Shown here one piece after another: positions 46,104-57,695 of a stretch of 64,000 bases of DNA (positions are counted from its first letter, which is position 1; the number at the start of each line of letters is the position of its first letter). The notes under the pieces were generated by a model. It was not told where the DNA came from, searched no databases, and saw only the letters and a list, made by a program, of their open reading frames with translations. The DNA comes from Microbulbifer okhotskensis (GTDB taxonomy: Bacteria > Pseudomonadota > Gammaproteobacteria > Pseudomonadales > Cellvibrionaceae). Made by a program: the position numbers and the translations under genes. The stretch spans positions 1 through 64,000 of the forward strand of contig NZ_JALBWM010000014.1 of the NCBI RefSeq assembly GCF_023895975.1, written 5' to 3'.

Positions 46104-46733
46104 ATGAGTGGTGCAATGAATTGCCTGAGCCGCGGGTATAACTGCTTTGTACATTATGTGCGCAAAATTGATTGGTCGGGGCCGCTGTTGCTGCGGATTT
46201 ACCTGGCGCCAATTTTTATATTGGCTGGTTTGAATAAAATGAATAACATCGAACAGGTCGCGGCGTGGTTTGGAAATCCGGACTGGGGCCTGGGGTTGCC
46301 CGCGCCCATGCTGATGGCCTGGCTCGCAGCATTGGTAGAGTTTTTTGGTGGTATCGCTATTCTGGTGGGGTTTGCCACACGCTTGGTGGCAATTCCTCTG
46401 ATGTTTGTAATGGCCGTAGCTGCGGTCACTGCCCACTGGGATAATGGCTGGTCGGCGCTGCCAGACAAGACCCTGAGTGTACCTTGGGAATGGCGCAAGG
46501 ACCTGCTGGATGAAGCAGCTGTGCGTAAAGAAAAAATCGTTGATCTACTGAAGGAGCATGGCAATTACGAATGGCTGGTGGAGAGCGGGGGGGTCACGAT
46601 CCTGAAGAACGGTATTGAGTTCTCCGCAACCTATCTCATTATGCTGCTGGCTCTATTTTGCAGTGGCGGTGGGCGCTTTTTTAGCGTGGATTATTGGTTG
46701 TGCCGCCACTATAGCGGGCAGGGTGCCACGTAG
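46104..46733 (+). CDS. DoxX family membrane protein
   Basis: A 209-aa inner-membrane protein of the DoxX/YphA type with four hydrophobic segments (about residues 29-48, 69-92, 94-112, 172-190). The conserved LRIYLAPIFILAGLNK, EFFGGIAILVGFATR and a long hydrophilic insert (about 115-170) that is not in the shortest members are visible. DoxX proteins are linked to oxidative-stress and quinone redox in some bacteria. Function here is unassigned. It lies immediately before rhlB on the same strand. Confidence 0.85.
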   Translation: MSGAMNCLSRGYNCFVHYVRKIDWSGPLLLRIYLAPIFILAGLNKMNNIEQVAAWFGNPDWGLGLPAPMLMAWLAALVEFFGGIAILVGFATRLVAIPLMFVMAVAAVTAHWDNGWSALPDKTLSVPWEWRKDLLDEAAVRKEKIVDLLKEHGNYEWLVESGGVTILKNGIEFSATYLIMLLALFCSGGGRFFSVDYWLCRHYSGQGAT

Positions 46734-46780
46734 AGGTGGTATACTCGCCGATTATTTGAACATTTTAGCGAGTATTTCAC

Positions 46781-48301
46781 TTGATAGGAAAGCTGTTCCG
46801 CCGTTCCTCCTCCAAAGAGGACAAGGATTCCCGCCGGGGAGAAGAGAGCTCCGGGCGCCGAGAAGAGGTGCAAAAGTCACCCGAAACGGCCTCCAAGGGG
46901 AGCGCCAAGTCCACGCAACAGGAGGGGAAAACGCGCAGGAGCGGCGACAGGGCGGCTCATAAAGGGCGGCAGCGCAGCAGAGAGCCACAAGAAGCCGCTA
47001 AGCCCTGGTCTCTGGATGAGTTTCAGGTGCCTGAACAGGAGGGTAAAGTACGCTTTCATGATCTGGGGCTGCCCCTCGAAGTGATGCGCGCAATCCACGA
47101 TCTGGGTTTCGAATACTGTTCTCCCATTCAAGGGCGCTCTCTCCCGCACACACTCAACGGCCACGATCTGGTAGGCAAGGCGCAAACCGGTACTGGCAAG
47201 ACAGCAGCATTCCTGGTGACGGTGATAGATGATCTCCTCAAGCATCCGTTTGAGGGGGAGCGCTATGCTGGTGAGGCACGCTCCTTGATTATTGCCCCGA
47301 CACGCGAGTTGGTGATGCAGATTGCAGATGATGCCAGGGATTTGTGCAAATACACCGATCTGGAGATTCATACCCTGGTCGGCGGTATGGATTATGAAAA
47401 GCAGCAGCGCAATTTGAATGAACGATTGGTAGACATCCTGGTTGCGACACCGGGACGCCTGCTGGATTTCGTCGGCAACCGTGACTGCTATCTGGACCAG
47501 GCCGAAGTTTTGGTAATCGATGAGGCGGATCGCATGCTGGATATGGGGTTTATCCCCCAAGTGCGCCGTATCGTGCGTCAAACTCCTCGAAAAACCCACC
47601 GTCAGACAATGTTCTTCTCCGCAACCTTTACTCCTGAGGTCGATTCCCTGGTAGAGCAATGGACCGATGAACCGGTGGTGATTGAAATTGAGCCGGAAAG
47701 AGTTGCTACAGATTCTGTGGAGCAGCATGTTTACCTGTCTGCGAGTGAGGAGAAGTACTCGCTCCTTTACAACATATTGCAGCGGGAAGAAGTGGATAGC
47801 CTGATTGTGTTTGCCAACCGCCGCGATCAGTGCCGCCGTTTGCATGAGCGCCTCCTCGCACACGGGATTCCTGCCGGCTTACTCTCTGGGGAAGTGGCTC
47901 AAAACAAGCGAGTGCGTACCCTCGATGACTTTAAGTCAGGTAAAACTAAGGTCTTGGTTGCCACTGATGTGGCTGGGCGCGGTATCCATATCGACGGTAT
48001 CAGTCATGTGGTGAACTTTACACTGCCGGAGGAGCCGGAGGATTACGTACACCGTATCGGCCGTACGGGGCGCGCAGGTAAAACAGGAACTTCTATCAGT
48101 TTTGCCTGTGAGGACGATGCTATGCGCCTCGAACCTATCGAGCAGTTGCTCGGCGGTAAGCTGAAGTGTGAAGTGCCGCCTGAGGAACTTTTGGTAGAGC
48201 CGCCCAAGGTACATATTCAGCGCAGCCATTCCGATCGTGATGGCCGTCGTGATGGTCGCCGGGGCGGTAGCGGTGGGCATCGCCGCCCACGGCGTTACTG
48301 A
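46781..48301 (+). CDS. rhlB: DEAD-box RNA helicase RhlB
   Basis: ATP-dependent helicase, partner of RNase E in the RNA degradosome. Domain order is the Q motif region (about residues 93-118), Walker A AQTGTGKT (134-141), APTREL (172-177), Asp-Glu-Ala-Asp 247-250, Ser280-Ala-Thr, then the helicase C domain with [10 protein letters not shown]. Residues 1-85 form a charged, low-complexity Lys/Glu/Ser/Arg extension like Pseudomonas RhlB, and the C-terminus is an Arg/Gly-rich RNA-binding tail. The start at TTG 46781 is the likely one (family proteins begin with a short hydrophobic stretch), but is not certain. Confidence 0.9.
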   Translation: MIGKLFRRSSSKEDKDSRRGEESSGRREEVQKSPETASKGSAKSTQQEGKTRRSGDRAAHKGRQRSREPQEAAKPWSLDEFQVPEQEGKVRFHDLGLPLEVMRAIHDLGFEYCSPIQGRSLPHTLNGHDLVGKAQTGTGKTAAFLVTVIDDLLKHPFEGERYAGEARSLIIAPTRELVMQIADDARDLCKYTDLEIHTLVGGMDYEKQQRNLNERLVDILVATPGRLLDFVGNRDCYLDQAEVLVIDEADRMLDMGFIPQVRRIVRQTPRKTHRQTMFFSATFTPEVDSLVEQWTDEPVVIEIEPERVATDSVEQHVYLSASEEKYSLLYNILQREEVDSLIVFANRRDQCRRLHERLLAHGIPAGLLSGEVAQNKRVRTLDDFKSGKTKVLVATDVAGRGIHIDGISHVVNFTLPEEPEDYVHRIGRTGRAGKTGTSISFACEDDAMRLEPIEQLLGGKLKCEVPPEELLVEPPKVHIQRSHSDRDGRRDGRRGGSGGHRRPRRY

Positions 48302-48908
48302 GTCGAAACGCAAGCGTGGTTTGGGAGACGCTTCTCCCGTACTAATCAATGTGCCGCGCTGTATCCCACTTCTCCTCTGAAACCAACTGGGGCTGTCGCC
48401 GGAAGCGGTGAGGGCTCTGGTGTGGCGCTTTAGTCGATAGTTGTAACAGGTCCCCGATCCGGCGATTGCAATACTGAAATAGCAGATCTCTGGGCTCCAT
48501 TACCTGAAGTGGCTCCCTGCCACCTCATCAGAACTTGACCCCAGTGCCAATCCAGCCAAAGCGTTAAGACATGGCCATAGGCTCAAGTCTGCTTTTTATA
48601 GCTTTCAAATACCTCGCCAAATCCAGCTGTTTGAGTTGTGTGGTCAATATTGTCAAATACCGGCTATTGAAATTCGGGTATTAATATCCGTGGCTATTAA
48701 GCCTTTGGTACTTTGTTAAAGCCGATATTGTGACGAATGTACCAGAAGTGGCTATATTTTCTTCCCGCCTCTCTATTTTGTCCTAAAATTAATCAGGTTT
48801 AGTCTGCTACCCGAGTAATCATTCGGTAGCTAGGGAGCGCTCCAGCTGTATTGGGGCTTGCCTGGATTCGGTCATGTTTTTTTATTAAAAATTACAGTAA
48901 TAATTCGG
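48302..48908. other. 607-base non-coding region
   Basis: Between rhlB and the sulfotransferase-like gene. A 6-bp hairpin GGGAGA-CGCT-TCTCCC (48323-48338) follows the rhlB stop but lacks a T run. The remainder is A+T-rich, with no open frame, RNA gene or repeat that I can support. Confidence 0.4.
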
Positions 48909-50057
48909 ATGCGCACCCTCTATCTACATATTGGCTTCCACAAAACAGGTTCAAGCTCCCTTCAATTAGCCTTGAAAGAGCAGGTACAAGTGCTCGGCAC
49001 AGCCGGCATTGAATTTCTGTCGCTGGGAAAAAAGGGAAATTCCTCAGGTTGTGTTGAAGTCTGTCGTCAAAATGACGAGGTTGTTTTTCGGCTGAATAAG
49101 CGCCTTGCCGCTCTTTTGGCCACAAGCAGCAGTGATAGAGTAATTGTTTCCGCTGAGCATCTGTGTTTTTTCCATCAGCGTGAAGATATCGAAGAAGTTC
49201 AACGGACTTGCGCTAAGTATTTTGATGATGTCCAGGTAATTGTTTACCTGCGTAGACAAGATCTGCAAGCAATTTCGTTTAAAAAACAGGGCGCGCGTGG
49301 CGCGGCGTCAAATCGAAGTTCCTCGAGTAAATTACTTGGACACGATAAGGGGGCTTTCCCAGCTTTTGATAAGAATATCGAAGCTTACTACGATTATTTT
49401 GCCAAATTGAAATTGTGGGAAGCAGTTTTTGGGACCGGCTCTCTTATGGTTAGATCGTTTACTCGTGCGACCTTACATGGTGGCGATATTATTAGTGATT
49501 TTTTATTGTTGCTTGGGGGGGGGGTGAAAATAAGTAGCCGATTCGTTAACGAAGGTGTGGGGCGAAAAGAGTTTTTGTTGACTCACGACTTGTTAAAGCT
49601 GGGGGTGGCCGAGTCCGATATTAATAAGCTGAAACCGATGATGTTGCGAGAGACTGCCGAGTTGCAGCCGTCAAGGAATGTTGCTAAGCAATTCTTTATG
49701 CGCTTTGAAGAGTCCAATCGGCACTTGAATGACATTTTTTTAAAGCATGATTCGGGCTTGGCCTTTGATGATGATTTTGAAAAATATCCAGATCAGGGAA
49801 ATGACCGGATTACGATAGACGACTTGTCCAAGTGGATACCTCAGATTTTAAAAACGGGTATACAGAAGCCTGAAGGGTTGCAAAATGCGCTGTTGGCTGA
49901 CAGGGTTCAGCAGATGGTGGACAGGAAGCTTCCAGTTGACGTGCTTGACAGAGAGTTGGAAGGTTTGGCGAAATGCCTATCAGCAACAGCTTACATTGCC
50001 AAGGAGCAGCAGCCTTGGTATAGAGCGCTTAAGAAAAAGAAGACTTCTGGTCGGTAG
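48909..50057 (+). CDS. Sulfotransferase-like P-loop protein
   Basis: A 382-aa protein with an N-terminal sulfotransferase 5'-phosphosulfate-binding loop (Gly-Phe-His-Lys-Thr-Gly-Ser-Ser-Ser-Leu-Gln, residues 9-19) and the downstream strand VIVSAEHLCFF and VQVIVYLRRQDLQ, the 3'-phosphate-binding region (Arg in YLRRQ). The remaining 230 residues are helical and do not match any fold I can name. The family moves sulfate from PAPS to sugars, lipids or proteins. The start is the ATG at 48909, without a good binding site; the frame is open to 48858. The gene is markedly more A+T-rich than its neighbours and is isolated, so it may have been acquired. It ends 136 bases before a terminator. Confidence 0.78.
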   Translation: MRTLYLHIGFHKTGSSSLQLALKEQVQVLGTAGIEFLSLGKKGNSSGCVEVCRQNDEVVFRLNKRLAALLATSSSDRVIVSAEHLCFFHQREDIEEVQRTCAKYFDDVQVIVYLRRQDLQAISFKKQGARGAASNRSSSSKLLGHDKGAFPAFDKNIEAYYDYFAKLKLWEAVFGTGSLMVRSFTRATLHGGDIISDFLLLLGGGVKISSRFVNEGVGRKEFLLTHDLLKLGVAESDINKLKPMMLRETAELQPSRNVAKQFFMRFEESNRHLNDIFLKHDSGLAFDDDFEKYPDQGNDRITIDDLSKWIPQILKTGIQKPEGLQNALLADRVQQMVDRKLPVDVLDRELEGLAKCLSATAYIAKEQQPWYRALKKKKTSGR

Positions 50058-50192
50058 CCTGGCTGTTAAGCGTATCAGAACGAGTCATTGAAAGGCGGTT
50101 TCAGGTTTCACTTTTCGCCGCCTGTCTTCACTCTAGCCCCCTATAGATAAAGGGGAAAAGTGATCCTTGATATGTGCCCTGTGGAGAAAAAT

Positions 50193-50219
50193 AAAAGCCC
50201 CCTGGGTGAGAGGGCTTTT
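50193..50219. terminator. Bidirectional intrinsic terminator
   Basis: AAAAGCCC pairs with GGGCTTTT around an 11-base loop between the sulfotransferase-like gene and cysZ, which converge here. It has a T run on either strand (TTTTCTC and AAAATAAAA-complement), so it serves both. Confidence 0.85.
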
Positions 50220-50259
50220 CTCTTATCGATACTTTGCGGCATCAAATAAGACTGGCTGG

Positions 50260-51090
50260 CTACTGGAGGAGTTGCGCTGCGTTGCCAGGATCACCTTCCT
50301 GCCGCAGGCGTTCAATCCAAAGTGCGGTACCGCCAGCGACGGCGGCGGGCATCACAAAGATATTTAAAATCGGCACCATTTTAGCCAGCATTACCGTTCC
50401 GCCAAAAGCGAGGCTGGTTAATTTACGACGGCGCAAAACCGTTTTTAATTCATCAAATGGACGCTGGTGATTATCCAGTGGGTAGTCAATATATTGAATA
50501 GCCATGCACCAGGCGCCCCAAGTGGCGGTTAGTATCGCAGGGATAAAAATTGTCCAGCTGGTGATGGTGGCAATAATAAATACAATGATACCCCAAACTA
50601 AAAAGTAACCCAGCTTGCGTAATTCCCGGCCCAGAGTACGCCATACCATTTGCATTATAGGTTCCGCTGGTGGTGCTTTCCCGGTAAGAAGTTCTTCTAC
50701 TTTTTCTGCGAGTAAACCGTTAAAGGGGGCGGCGATAATATTGGTGATAATGCTGAACAAATAGCCGTAGACGAGGAAGAAAAGGAAAAGTACCAGCAGT
50801 GCAACAGTCCAGGCTAGCCAACGAAAAACACTGGCTGTCCAGGCGGCGCCTTTGGCCATGATGGATTCCCACCAGGACATATTTTCCGTATTGACTGGCG
50901 CGTGTGAAAGCAGGCTGCTGATATAGTCGCTAAGCCCTCCCAGCTGTGAAATCATGATGCTACTGATAATAATAAATAGCACCAGATTGATCAGCAGGGG
51001 CACTAAAATAAAAGGGCGCAACTCACGCCGGGTTATTAAGTGGACACCGCGCACCAGTGCGTCGATACCGTGAACAGGATTTGAAGTCAT
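50260..51090 (-). CDS. cysZ: Sulfate transporter CysZ
   Basis: High-affinity sulfate channel/transporter of the inner membrane, 276 aa; feeds assimilatory sulfate reduction. The EI24/CysZ layout is visible: GVHLITRRELRPFILVPLLIN at residues 16-36, hydrophobic segments at about 24-46, 80-115, 155-200 and 230-255, and the conserved YIDYPLDN (about 199-206) and PILNIFVMPAAVAGGTALW motifs. It belongs here beside gatB in Pseudomonas-like order. Sulfate uptake next to a sulfotransferase gene is suggestive but the two are convergent and separated by a terminator. Confidence 0.92.
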   Translation of the reverse strand: MTSNPVHGIDALVRGVHLITRRELRPFILVPLLINLVLFIIISSIMISQLGGLSDYISSLLSHAPVNTENMSWWESIMAKGAAWTASVFRWLAWTVALLVLFLFFLVYGYLFSIITNIIAAPFNGLLAEKVEELLTGKAPPAEPIMQMVWRTLGRELRKLGYFLVWGIIVFIIATITSWTIFIPAILTATWGAWCMAIQYIDYPLDNHQRPFDELKTVLRRRKLTSLAFGGTVMLAKMVPILNIFVMPAAVAGGTALWIERLRQEGDPGNAAQLLQ

Positions 51091-51126
51091 ATACTTACCT
51101 TTCGCTGGTGCGCTACCCGTGTTTTA

Positions 51127-51423
51127 TCACTTAGCGCCAGCGGTCTTTAATATATCGCTGTATTCGTGGCTTTGGCGGTGATTACTGATCCGGGCCAGCA
51201 GGGTTTTCCCATCGGGACCGGTGCTATTTAGATCTAGGCCCTCGGCGAGAAACAATTGTACAAAAGTGGCAAAACTTTCAGCTTTCATACTGCGATAGGC
51301 GCGCTCGAGCAGGTGGTGATCCCGGTTAACCCCTTTGGGGGCTTCTCCAGTCAGGAAACCAGCGATACGCTCCTCGTCGAAAACTTCTCCGAGTACTTTT
51401 TGTTTGTCTTTTTTCAGGCTCAA
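51127..51423 (-). CDS. PA4642-like small protein
   Basis: A 98-aa cytoplasmic protein of unknown function. It matches my memory of the PA4642 family in Pseudomonas: basic KKDKQKVLGE start, the EERIAGFL segment and the C-terminal GKTLLARISNHRQSHEYSDILKTAGA. It is mainly helical by composition. It sits between gatB and cysZ, reading the same way, 36 bases from cysZ. No activity is known. Confidence 0.7.
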   Translation of the reverse strand: MSLKKDKQKVLGEVFDEERIAGFLTGEAPKGVNRDHHLLERAYRSMKAESFATFVQLFLAEGLDLNSTGPDGKTLLARISNHRQSHEYSDILKTAGAK

Positions 51424-51489
51424 AACTTTTTCCTTACTGCGTTAATGGTGGCCGGGTATTCCCAGCTCTGGCTATTTGAGTATTGGTCT

Positions 51490-52941
51490 TTAAAGTAGCT
51501 CGCCCAGCTTCTTCCTGAGCATGTTGTTGATCATCTGCGGATTCGCTTGGCCTTTGGAGGACTTCATGATTTGGCCAACAAAGTAGCCCATCATTTTGGG
51601 CCGTTTTGATTCGTCAGCCTTACGATAGTTTTCTACCTGGGTGGGACTTGCAGCGATAACATCGTCTACCATTTTTTCAATCGCGCTGGTATCAGACACC
51701 TGTTTGAGTCCGCGCTTTTCGATGACTTCATCGGCATTACCTGCCCCGTCAGCGATGGCTTCAAAAACCTGTTTGGCGGTCTTGCTGGAAATGGTGTTGT
51801 CCTTGATACGCGAGATAAGTCCGGCCAATTGTTCAGCGGAAACCGGCGACTGGTGGATGGTGATTCCCTGGCGGTTGAGCAGTGCCGCCAGTTCACCGTT
51901 AATCCAGTTGGCTGTAAGTTTGGGCTCGCCACAGGATTTGCAAACGGCTTCAAAAAAGTCTGCGCTGGCACGCTCCTGAGTCACTTGGTCGGCATCGTAG
52001 ACTGATAACTGGTATTCGGACTGGAACCGTAAGGCCTTGGTGTCTGGCAGTTCCGGCAGAGTGCCGCGCAGCTGTTCGATGTAGTCGTCAGTGAGGGATA
52101 CCGGGAGTAAATCGGGGCAGGGAAAGTAGCGATAGTCATTGGCCACTTCTTTACTGCGCATTGAGCGGGTTTCGTTTTTGTCTGCGTCGTAGAGGCGAGT
52201 TTCCTGCGTAATACTGCCGCCATTTTCAAGGATATCAATCTGCCGTTCGGCCTCGACTTTGATTGCGCGCTCGACAAAGCGGAAAGAGTTTATATTCTTT
52301 AATTCCGTGCGCGTGCCCAGCTTATCAGTGCCTTTTACGCGCACGGAAACGTTGGCGTCACAGCGAAGGGATCCTTGGGACATATCTCCGTCGGAAATAC
52401 CCAGGTAGGTTACGATACTGTGGATTTTCTTCAGGAAGGCGACGGCCTCGACAGCGCTGCGCATATCGGGCTCAGAAACAATTTCTATTAGTGGTGTGCC
52501 GGCGCGGTTGAGGTCGATACCGGACATGCTCTGGAAATCTTCGTGTAGAGATTTTCCGGCATCTTCCTCCAGGTGTGCATGGTGCAGCCGAATCTTTTTG
52601 TGACTGCCACCTTCCAGGTGAATCTCAACTTCACCGGGGCCAACGATCGGTTGCTCCAGCTGGGTGGTTTGGTAGCCTTTAGGAAGGTCCGGGTAAAAGT
52701 AGTTCTTGCGCTCGAAAATGGAGCGCTTGCCGATTTCCGCATTCATGGCTAGGCCAAACATGACGGCGTAGCGAAAGGCCTCTTCATTGGGTACGGGCAA
52801 AGTGCCGGGCATGGCCAGGTCCACGGCACAGGCCTGGGTATTGGGCTCGGCGCCGAAGCGGGTACTGGCGCCGGAAAATAACTTTGACTGGGTGGATAGC
52901 TGGACATGTATTTCCAGTCCGATAACGATTTCCCATTCCAC
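51490..52941 (-). CDS. gatB: Asp-tRNA(Asn)/Glu-tRNA(Gln) amidotransferase subunit B
   Basis: Binds the tRNA and activates misacylated Asp-tRNA(Asn) or Glu-tRNA(Gln) for amidation in the GatCAB complex. The 483-aa protein begins with [13 protein letters not shown], then [10 protein letters not shown] and the cradle-domain [18 protein letters not shown], with the helical tail domain (YqeY-like) at about residues 340-483. It lies downstream of gatA by 11 bases and closes the gatCAB operon. Confidence 0.96.
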   Translation of the reverse strand: MEWEIVIGLEIHVQLSTQSKLFSGASTRFGAEPNTQACAVDLAMPGTLPVPNEEAFRYAVMFGLAMNAEIGKRSIFERKNYFYPDLPKGYQTTQLEQPIVGPGEVEIHLEGGSHKKIRLHHAHLEEDAGKSLHEDFQSMSGIDLNRAGTPLIEIVSEPDMRSAVEAVAFLKKIHSIVTYLGISDGDMSQGSLRCDANVSVRVKGTDKLGTRTELKNINSFRFVERAIKVEAERQIDILENGGSITQETRLYDADKNETRSMRSKEVANDYRYFPCPDLLPVSLTDDYIEQLRGTLPELPDTKALRFQSEYQLSVYDADQVTQERASADFFEAVCKSCGEPKLTANWINGELAALLNRQGITIHQSPVSAEQLAGLISRIKDNTISSKTAKQVFEAIADGAGNADEVIEKRGLKQVSDTSAIEKMVDDVIAASPTQVENYRKADESKRPKMMGYFVGQIMKSSKGQANPQMINNMLRKKLGELL

Positions 52942-52952
52942 GATAGATCTCC

Positions 52953-54398
52953 TTATACGGCGCTGGCTTTGTGCCAGTCGGTTACCTGTTGATATTGATG
53001 GGCGATGTTGAGCATGCGCGCCTCATCCAGGTAATTTCCGGTGATTTGCAGGCCTACGGGCATATTGTTGACTAGGCCACAGGGGATAGACATGCCCGGT
53101 AGCCCCGCCAGATTGGTGGCGATGGTGTAGATATCTTCCAGGTACATGGCGATAGGGTTGGCACTTTTGGCGCCCAACTTGAACGCGGGAGAGGGCGTGG
53201 TGGGCCCCATGATGACATCCACCTTGTCGAAGGCCTGTACAAAGTCCTGCTTGACCAAGCGGCGCGCCTGTTGGGCTTTGTTGTAGTAGGCGTCGTAATA
53301 ACCCGCTGACAGGGCGTAGGTGCCGACCAAAATACGGCGTTGAACTTCTTCGCCAAAGCCTTCGCCGCGGGAGCGCATATACAAGTCGCGCAGGTCACTG
53401 GGGTCTTCGCAACGGTGGCCGTAGCGCACGCCGTCGAAGCGGGACAGGTTGGCGGAGGCCTCTGCCGGTGCGATGACATAGTAAGCGGGAATGGCCAGCT
53501 CTGTGTGGGGTAAGCTGATATCCACCAGCTGGGCCCCGAGTTTTTCTAACTCCTTCAGTGCATCTTGCACCCGGCTCGCGGTTTCCGGGTTGAGTCCCTC
53601 ACCGAAATATTCTTTGGGTACACCAATTTTGAGGCCTGCAACGGAATTATCCAGCCCGGCAGTAAAATCTGTATGCGGGTGGTCCAGGCTAGTAGAGTCC
53701 TTCGGGTCGTGGCTGGCCATGGCGGACAACAGGTGGGCGGCGTCCTCGGCATTGCGAGCTATGGGGCCGGCCTGATCCAGGCTAGAGGCATAGGCAACGA
53801 CACCAAAGCGGGATACACGGCCGTAAGTGGGTTTTAGGCCAGTCGTGTTGGTCAGTGCCGCAGGTTGTCGAATAGAGCCGCCAGTATCGGTGGCGGTGGC
53901 GCCCGGTACCAGCAGGGCGGCAACGGCAGCAGCGGAGCCGCCAGAGGAGCCGCCGGGTACGTAACCAGTGTCCCAGGGATTCTTCACCGGGCCGTAGTAA
54001 CTGCTTTCATTGGAGGAGCCCATGGCGAACTCGTCCATATTGGTTTTACCCAGTGTGACGGTGCCGGCTGTATTGAGGTTTTCTACCAGCGTGGCGTCAT
54101 AAGGTGGAATAAAATTATCGAGCATCTTCGAGGCGCAACTGGTGCGTACACCGCTTGTGCAGATGATATCTTTGTGGGCAATCGGTACACCGCACAATAC
54201 GGGCGCATCGCCATCGGCCAGGCGTTGGTCTGCGGCTTTGGCTTGTGCCAGCGCTTTTTCTTCAGTGATGCTGATAAAACTGTTGTAGCTGCCATCCAGC
54301 TGTTGGATGCGGCCGAGTAAATGACGGGTTAGCTCAGTGCTTGAGAACTCTTTGCTGCGCAATCCGCGGATGATCTCGGCGATAGTAAGCTGATGCAT
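52953..54398 (-). CDS. gatA: Asp-tRNA(Asn)/Glu-tRNA(Gln) amidotransferase subunit A
   Basis: Amidase-signature glutaminase that produces ammonia for GatB. The Ser-cisSer-Lys triad is complete: Lys76 (AHKD), cis-Ser151 (PGGSSGGS) and nucleophile Ser175 ([10 protein letters not shown]), offset by 3 from Staphylococcus aureus GatA. Length 481 aa is normal. Lies between gatC and gatB, 71 bases after gatC. Confidence 0.96.
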   Translation of the reverse strand: MHQLTIAEIIRGLRSKEFSSTELTRHLLGRIQQLDGSYNSFISITEEKALAQAKAADQRLADGDAPVLCGVPIAHKDIICTSGVRTSCASKMLDNFIPPYDATLVENLNTAGTVTLGKTNMDEFAMGSSNESSYYGPVKNPWDTGYVPGGSSGGSAAAVAALLVPGATATDTGGSIRQPAALTNTTGLKPTYGRVSRFGVVAYASSLDQAGPIARNAEDAAHLLSAMASHDPKDSTSLDHPHTDFTAGLDNSVAGLKIGVPKEYFGEGLNPETASRVQDALKELEKLGAQLVDISLPHTELAIPAYYVIAPAEASANLSRFDGVRYGHRCEDPSDLRDLYMRSRGEGFGEEVQRRILVGTYALSAGYYDAYYNKAQQARRLVKQDFVQAFDKVDVIMGPTTPSPAFKLGAKSANPIAMYLEDIYTIATNLAGLPGMSIPCGLVNNMPVGLQITGNYLDEARMLNIAHQYQQVTDWHKASAV

Positions 54399-54469
54399 AT
54401 TTTTCCCTAAATGGCTCTGGGCGGGCTGAGGGCTGGGTATTCGGGCAGACTTCGTGGATCTTTCGCCGT

Positions 54470-54757
54470 TTAGTCAATCACTTTGGGGACCAGGTAGAGA
54501 CCATCTTCCGTCTGAGGGGCCAGCTCGAGGAAGTCCTTGCGGTTGTTGGATTCTGTTATTTTGTCGGCACGCAGTACCTGGATTTCATCCAGAGGATGCG
54601 CCATTGGGGCAATACCGTCGGTATTCACGGCTTGCAGCTGGTCCACCAACTGCAGCACATCCCCGAGGCGGTTGCTGACCTCCTCAATTGTTTGTTTGGA
54701 TATGGCGATACGGGCCAACTCCGCCAGTTTTTCTACAGTTTGCGTATCCACTGCCAT
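54470..54757 (-). CDS. gatC: Asp-tRNA(Asn)/Glu-tRNA(Gln) amidotransferase subunit C
   Basis: Small 95-aa subunit that stabilises the GatA-GatB interface. It has the standard pattern [24 protein letters not shown] at the N-terminus and the mid-region [23 protein letters not shown]. First gene of gatCAB, diverging from mreB across about 357 bases. Presence of the complex implies that Gln-tRNA(Gln) or Asn-tRNA(Asn) is formed indirectly, at least in part. Confidence 0.95.
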   Translation of the reverse strand: MAVDTQTVEKLAELARIAISKQTIEEVSNRLGDVLQLVDQLQAVNTDGIAPMAHPLDEIQVLRADKITESNNRKDFLELAPQTEDGLYLVPKVID

Positions 54758-56149
<1,392 letters not shown>

Positions 56150-56151
56150 TG

Positions 56152-56199
56152 GCTGGCGCTGCGCGAGCCAGCAGGGCTTTCGGGGATGCTCGAAAGCCC
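56152..56199 (+). promoter_or_regulatory. Two tandem hairpins between mreB and mreC
   Basis: The first pairs GCTGGC (56152-56157) with GCCAGC (56167-56172); the second pairs GGGCTTTCG (56174-56182) with CGAAAGCCC (56191-56199), a perfect 9-bp stem with an 8-base loop. No T run follows. The structures start three bases after the mreB stop and could act as partial terminator or RNase stop that sets MreB above MreC/MreD. Confidence 0.6.
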
Positions 56200-56289
56200 C
56201 ATGCTTATTGGGTTGCGTACACAATCGATGAGTCTGCGCGGCTTGCTTCTTCACAATAACAATCACTATAAATAAAGAGGGGGTTGCCT

Positions 56290-57132
56290 GTGAAACCGCT
56301 ATTTACCCGCGGTCCCTCTGCTGAATACCGCCTGGGCCTCCTCGCTATACTTGCCATCGCGTTGATCGTTTCGGATCACTATACCCATTGGTTCCAGCCT
56401 GTTCGTGAAAAACTGTCCGGGGTTATCGCCCCTCTCTATTGGGTCACCGACGCACCTGAGCGTATCGGTGATTGGGCCGATAATCAGTTTCGCTCCCGCG
56501 AGGAGCTGCAAGAGGAAAACAGCCGTCTGCAACGCCAGGTACTGTTGCTGGAGCAGCGCAGTCAGTTGCTGGCTGCGGTAAAGGCGGAAAATACTCAGCT
56601 GAAAGAGCTGATGAATTCGGCTGAGGTGGTTGATGACCGGGTGTTGGTTGCGCAGGTTATCGGGGTTTCACCAGATCCGTTGGAGCATGTACTGCTGATC
56701 GACAAGGGGCGAGATGATGGCATTGATGTGGGCACACCGGTTATGGATGCCAGCGGTTTACTGGGGCAGGTGATAGAGGCCGGTGGGTCCTTCAGTCGTA
56801 TATTGCTGATTACTGATTCTAGCCACGCCATTCCTGTGCAGGTGCTGCGCAACAGCATGCGCACGGTTGCTGAGGGTACCGGTGATCTCTATCGCTTGAA
56901 GTTGCGCCACCTGGCCAACACCAGTGATATCCGAGAGGGTGACTTGCTACTGAGTTCGGGGCTCGGTAGCCGTTTTCCGGCTGGTTACCCGGTCGGGGAG
57001 GTGATTTCGGTTCAGCGAGATCCCGGCAAACCCTTTGCGGAGGCAGAGGTGTTGCCCCGTGGACGCATGAATCGCAGCCGCTTCGTGCTGGCCGTGATTA
57101 GCAGCGGAGGTCAGGCCGTTGCAAGCGAATAA
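56290..57132 (+). CDS. mreC: Rod shape-determining protein MreC
   Basis: Periplasmic scaffold of the elongasome, anchored by one helix. The 280-aa protein has a membrane segment at about residues 15-35, a coiled coil (about 65-105, Glu/Gln/Leu-rich) and the two six-stranded beta domains that end with the family's GRMNRSRFVLAVIS. Start choice: AGAGGGGG ends seven bases before GTG 56290, and only one base before the frame's TTG at 56284, so GTG is chosen. Overlaps mreD by 14 bases. Confidence 0.95.
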   Translation: MKPLFTRGPSAEYRLGLLAILAIALIVSDHYTHWFQPVREKLSGVIAPLYWVTDAPERIGDWADNQFRSREELQEENSRLQRQVLLLEQRSQLLAAVKAENTQLKELMNSAEVVDDRVLVAQVIGVSPDPLEHVLLIDKGRDDGIDVGTPVMDASGLLGQVIEAGGSFSRILLITDSSHAIPVQVLRNSMRTVAEGTGDLYRLKLRHLANTSDIREGDLLLSSGLGSRFPAGYPVGEVISVQRDPGKPFAEAEVLPRGRMNRSRFVLAVISSGGQAVASE

Positions 57133-57598
57133 CCGCTGGTTTATCGCGGTCACTATTCTGTTGTCCTTGCTACTTGCAGTAATGCCTCTGCCGCAACAGT
57201 GGCTGTGGTTTCGTCCCGCTTTCCCCGCATTGCTGGTGATATTCTGGATCACCCGGATGCCTCAGAGTCTGGGGGTGGGCTTTGCCTGGGTAATCGGCAT
57301 ACTGCAGGACCTAGCGACCGGGGCCAGTTTGGGCAGCCATGCTCTGGCATTGGCGGTTCTCGCCTATTTCAGTTTGCTCACCTATCAGCGTACCCGGGCA
57401 TTCAACCCCGCCCAGCAGTTGTTGTGGGTATTTGTGCTGGTGGGTATTCACCAGGTAGTGGGCAATTGGGTGCATGGCCTGGAGGGGAAGTCGATGCCTG
57501 GCCTGACGTTCCTATGGCCCGCACTCACCACTGCTTTGCTTTGGCCTTGGGTTGCCCCTTGGCTCAGAAGCTTTTCTGGTCGCCTTCACGTTCACTGA
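57119..57598 (+). CDS. mreD: Rod shape-determining protein MreD
   Basis: A 159-aa, five-to-six-helix inner-membrane protein of the elongasome; it joins MreC and RodA/PBP2. The MreD hallmarks FRPAFPALLVIFWI and GILQDLATGASLGSHAL are visible. It starts at TTG 57119, with GGAGG eight bases upstream inside mreC, an arrangement that needs translational coupling. Confidence 0.93.
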   Translation: MQANNRWFIAVTILLSLLLAVMPLPQQWLWFRPAFPALLVIFWITRMPQSLGVGFAWVIGILQDLATGASLGSHALALAVLAYFSLLTYQRTRAFNPAQQLLWVFVLVGIHQVVGNWVHGLEGKSMPGLTFLWPALTTALLWPWVAPWLRSFSGRLHVH

Positions 57599-57695
57599 CT
57601 GTCTCGTCAGAACTGTAAATCAGTGTAAAAAATCGATCAATTTTCGATCAGTATCGCTATAATCAGCCGCTGGCCCACAGGGAACATCTAGTACA

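Noticed and set aside
46877..47863. 328-codon minus-strand frame inside rhlB
   Set aside because: Antisense shadow of the DEAD-box helicase coding sequence.
48323..48338. Hairpin after rhlB as an intrinsic terminator
   Set aside because: The 6-bp stem lacks a T run on either strand, so the call would be weak.
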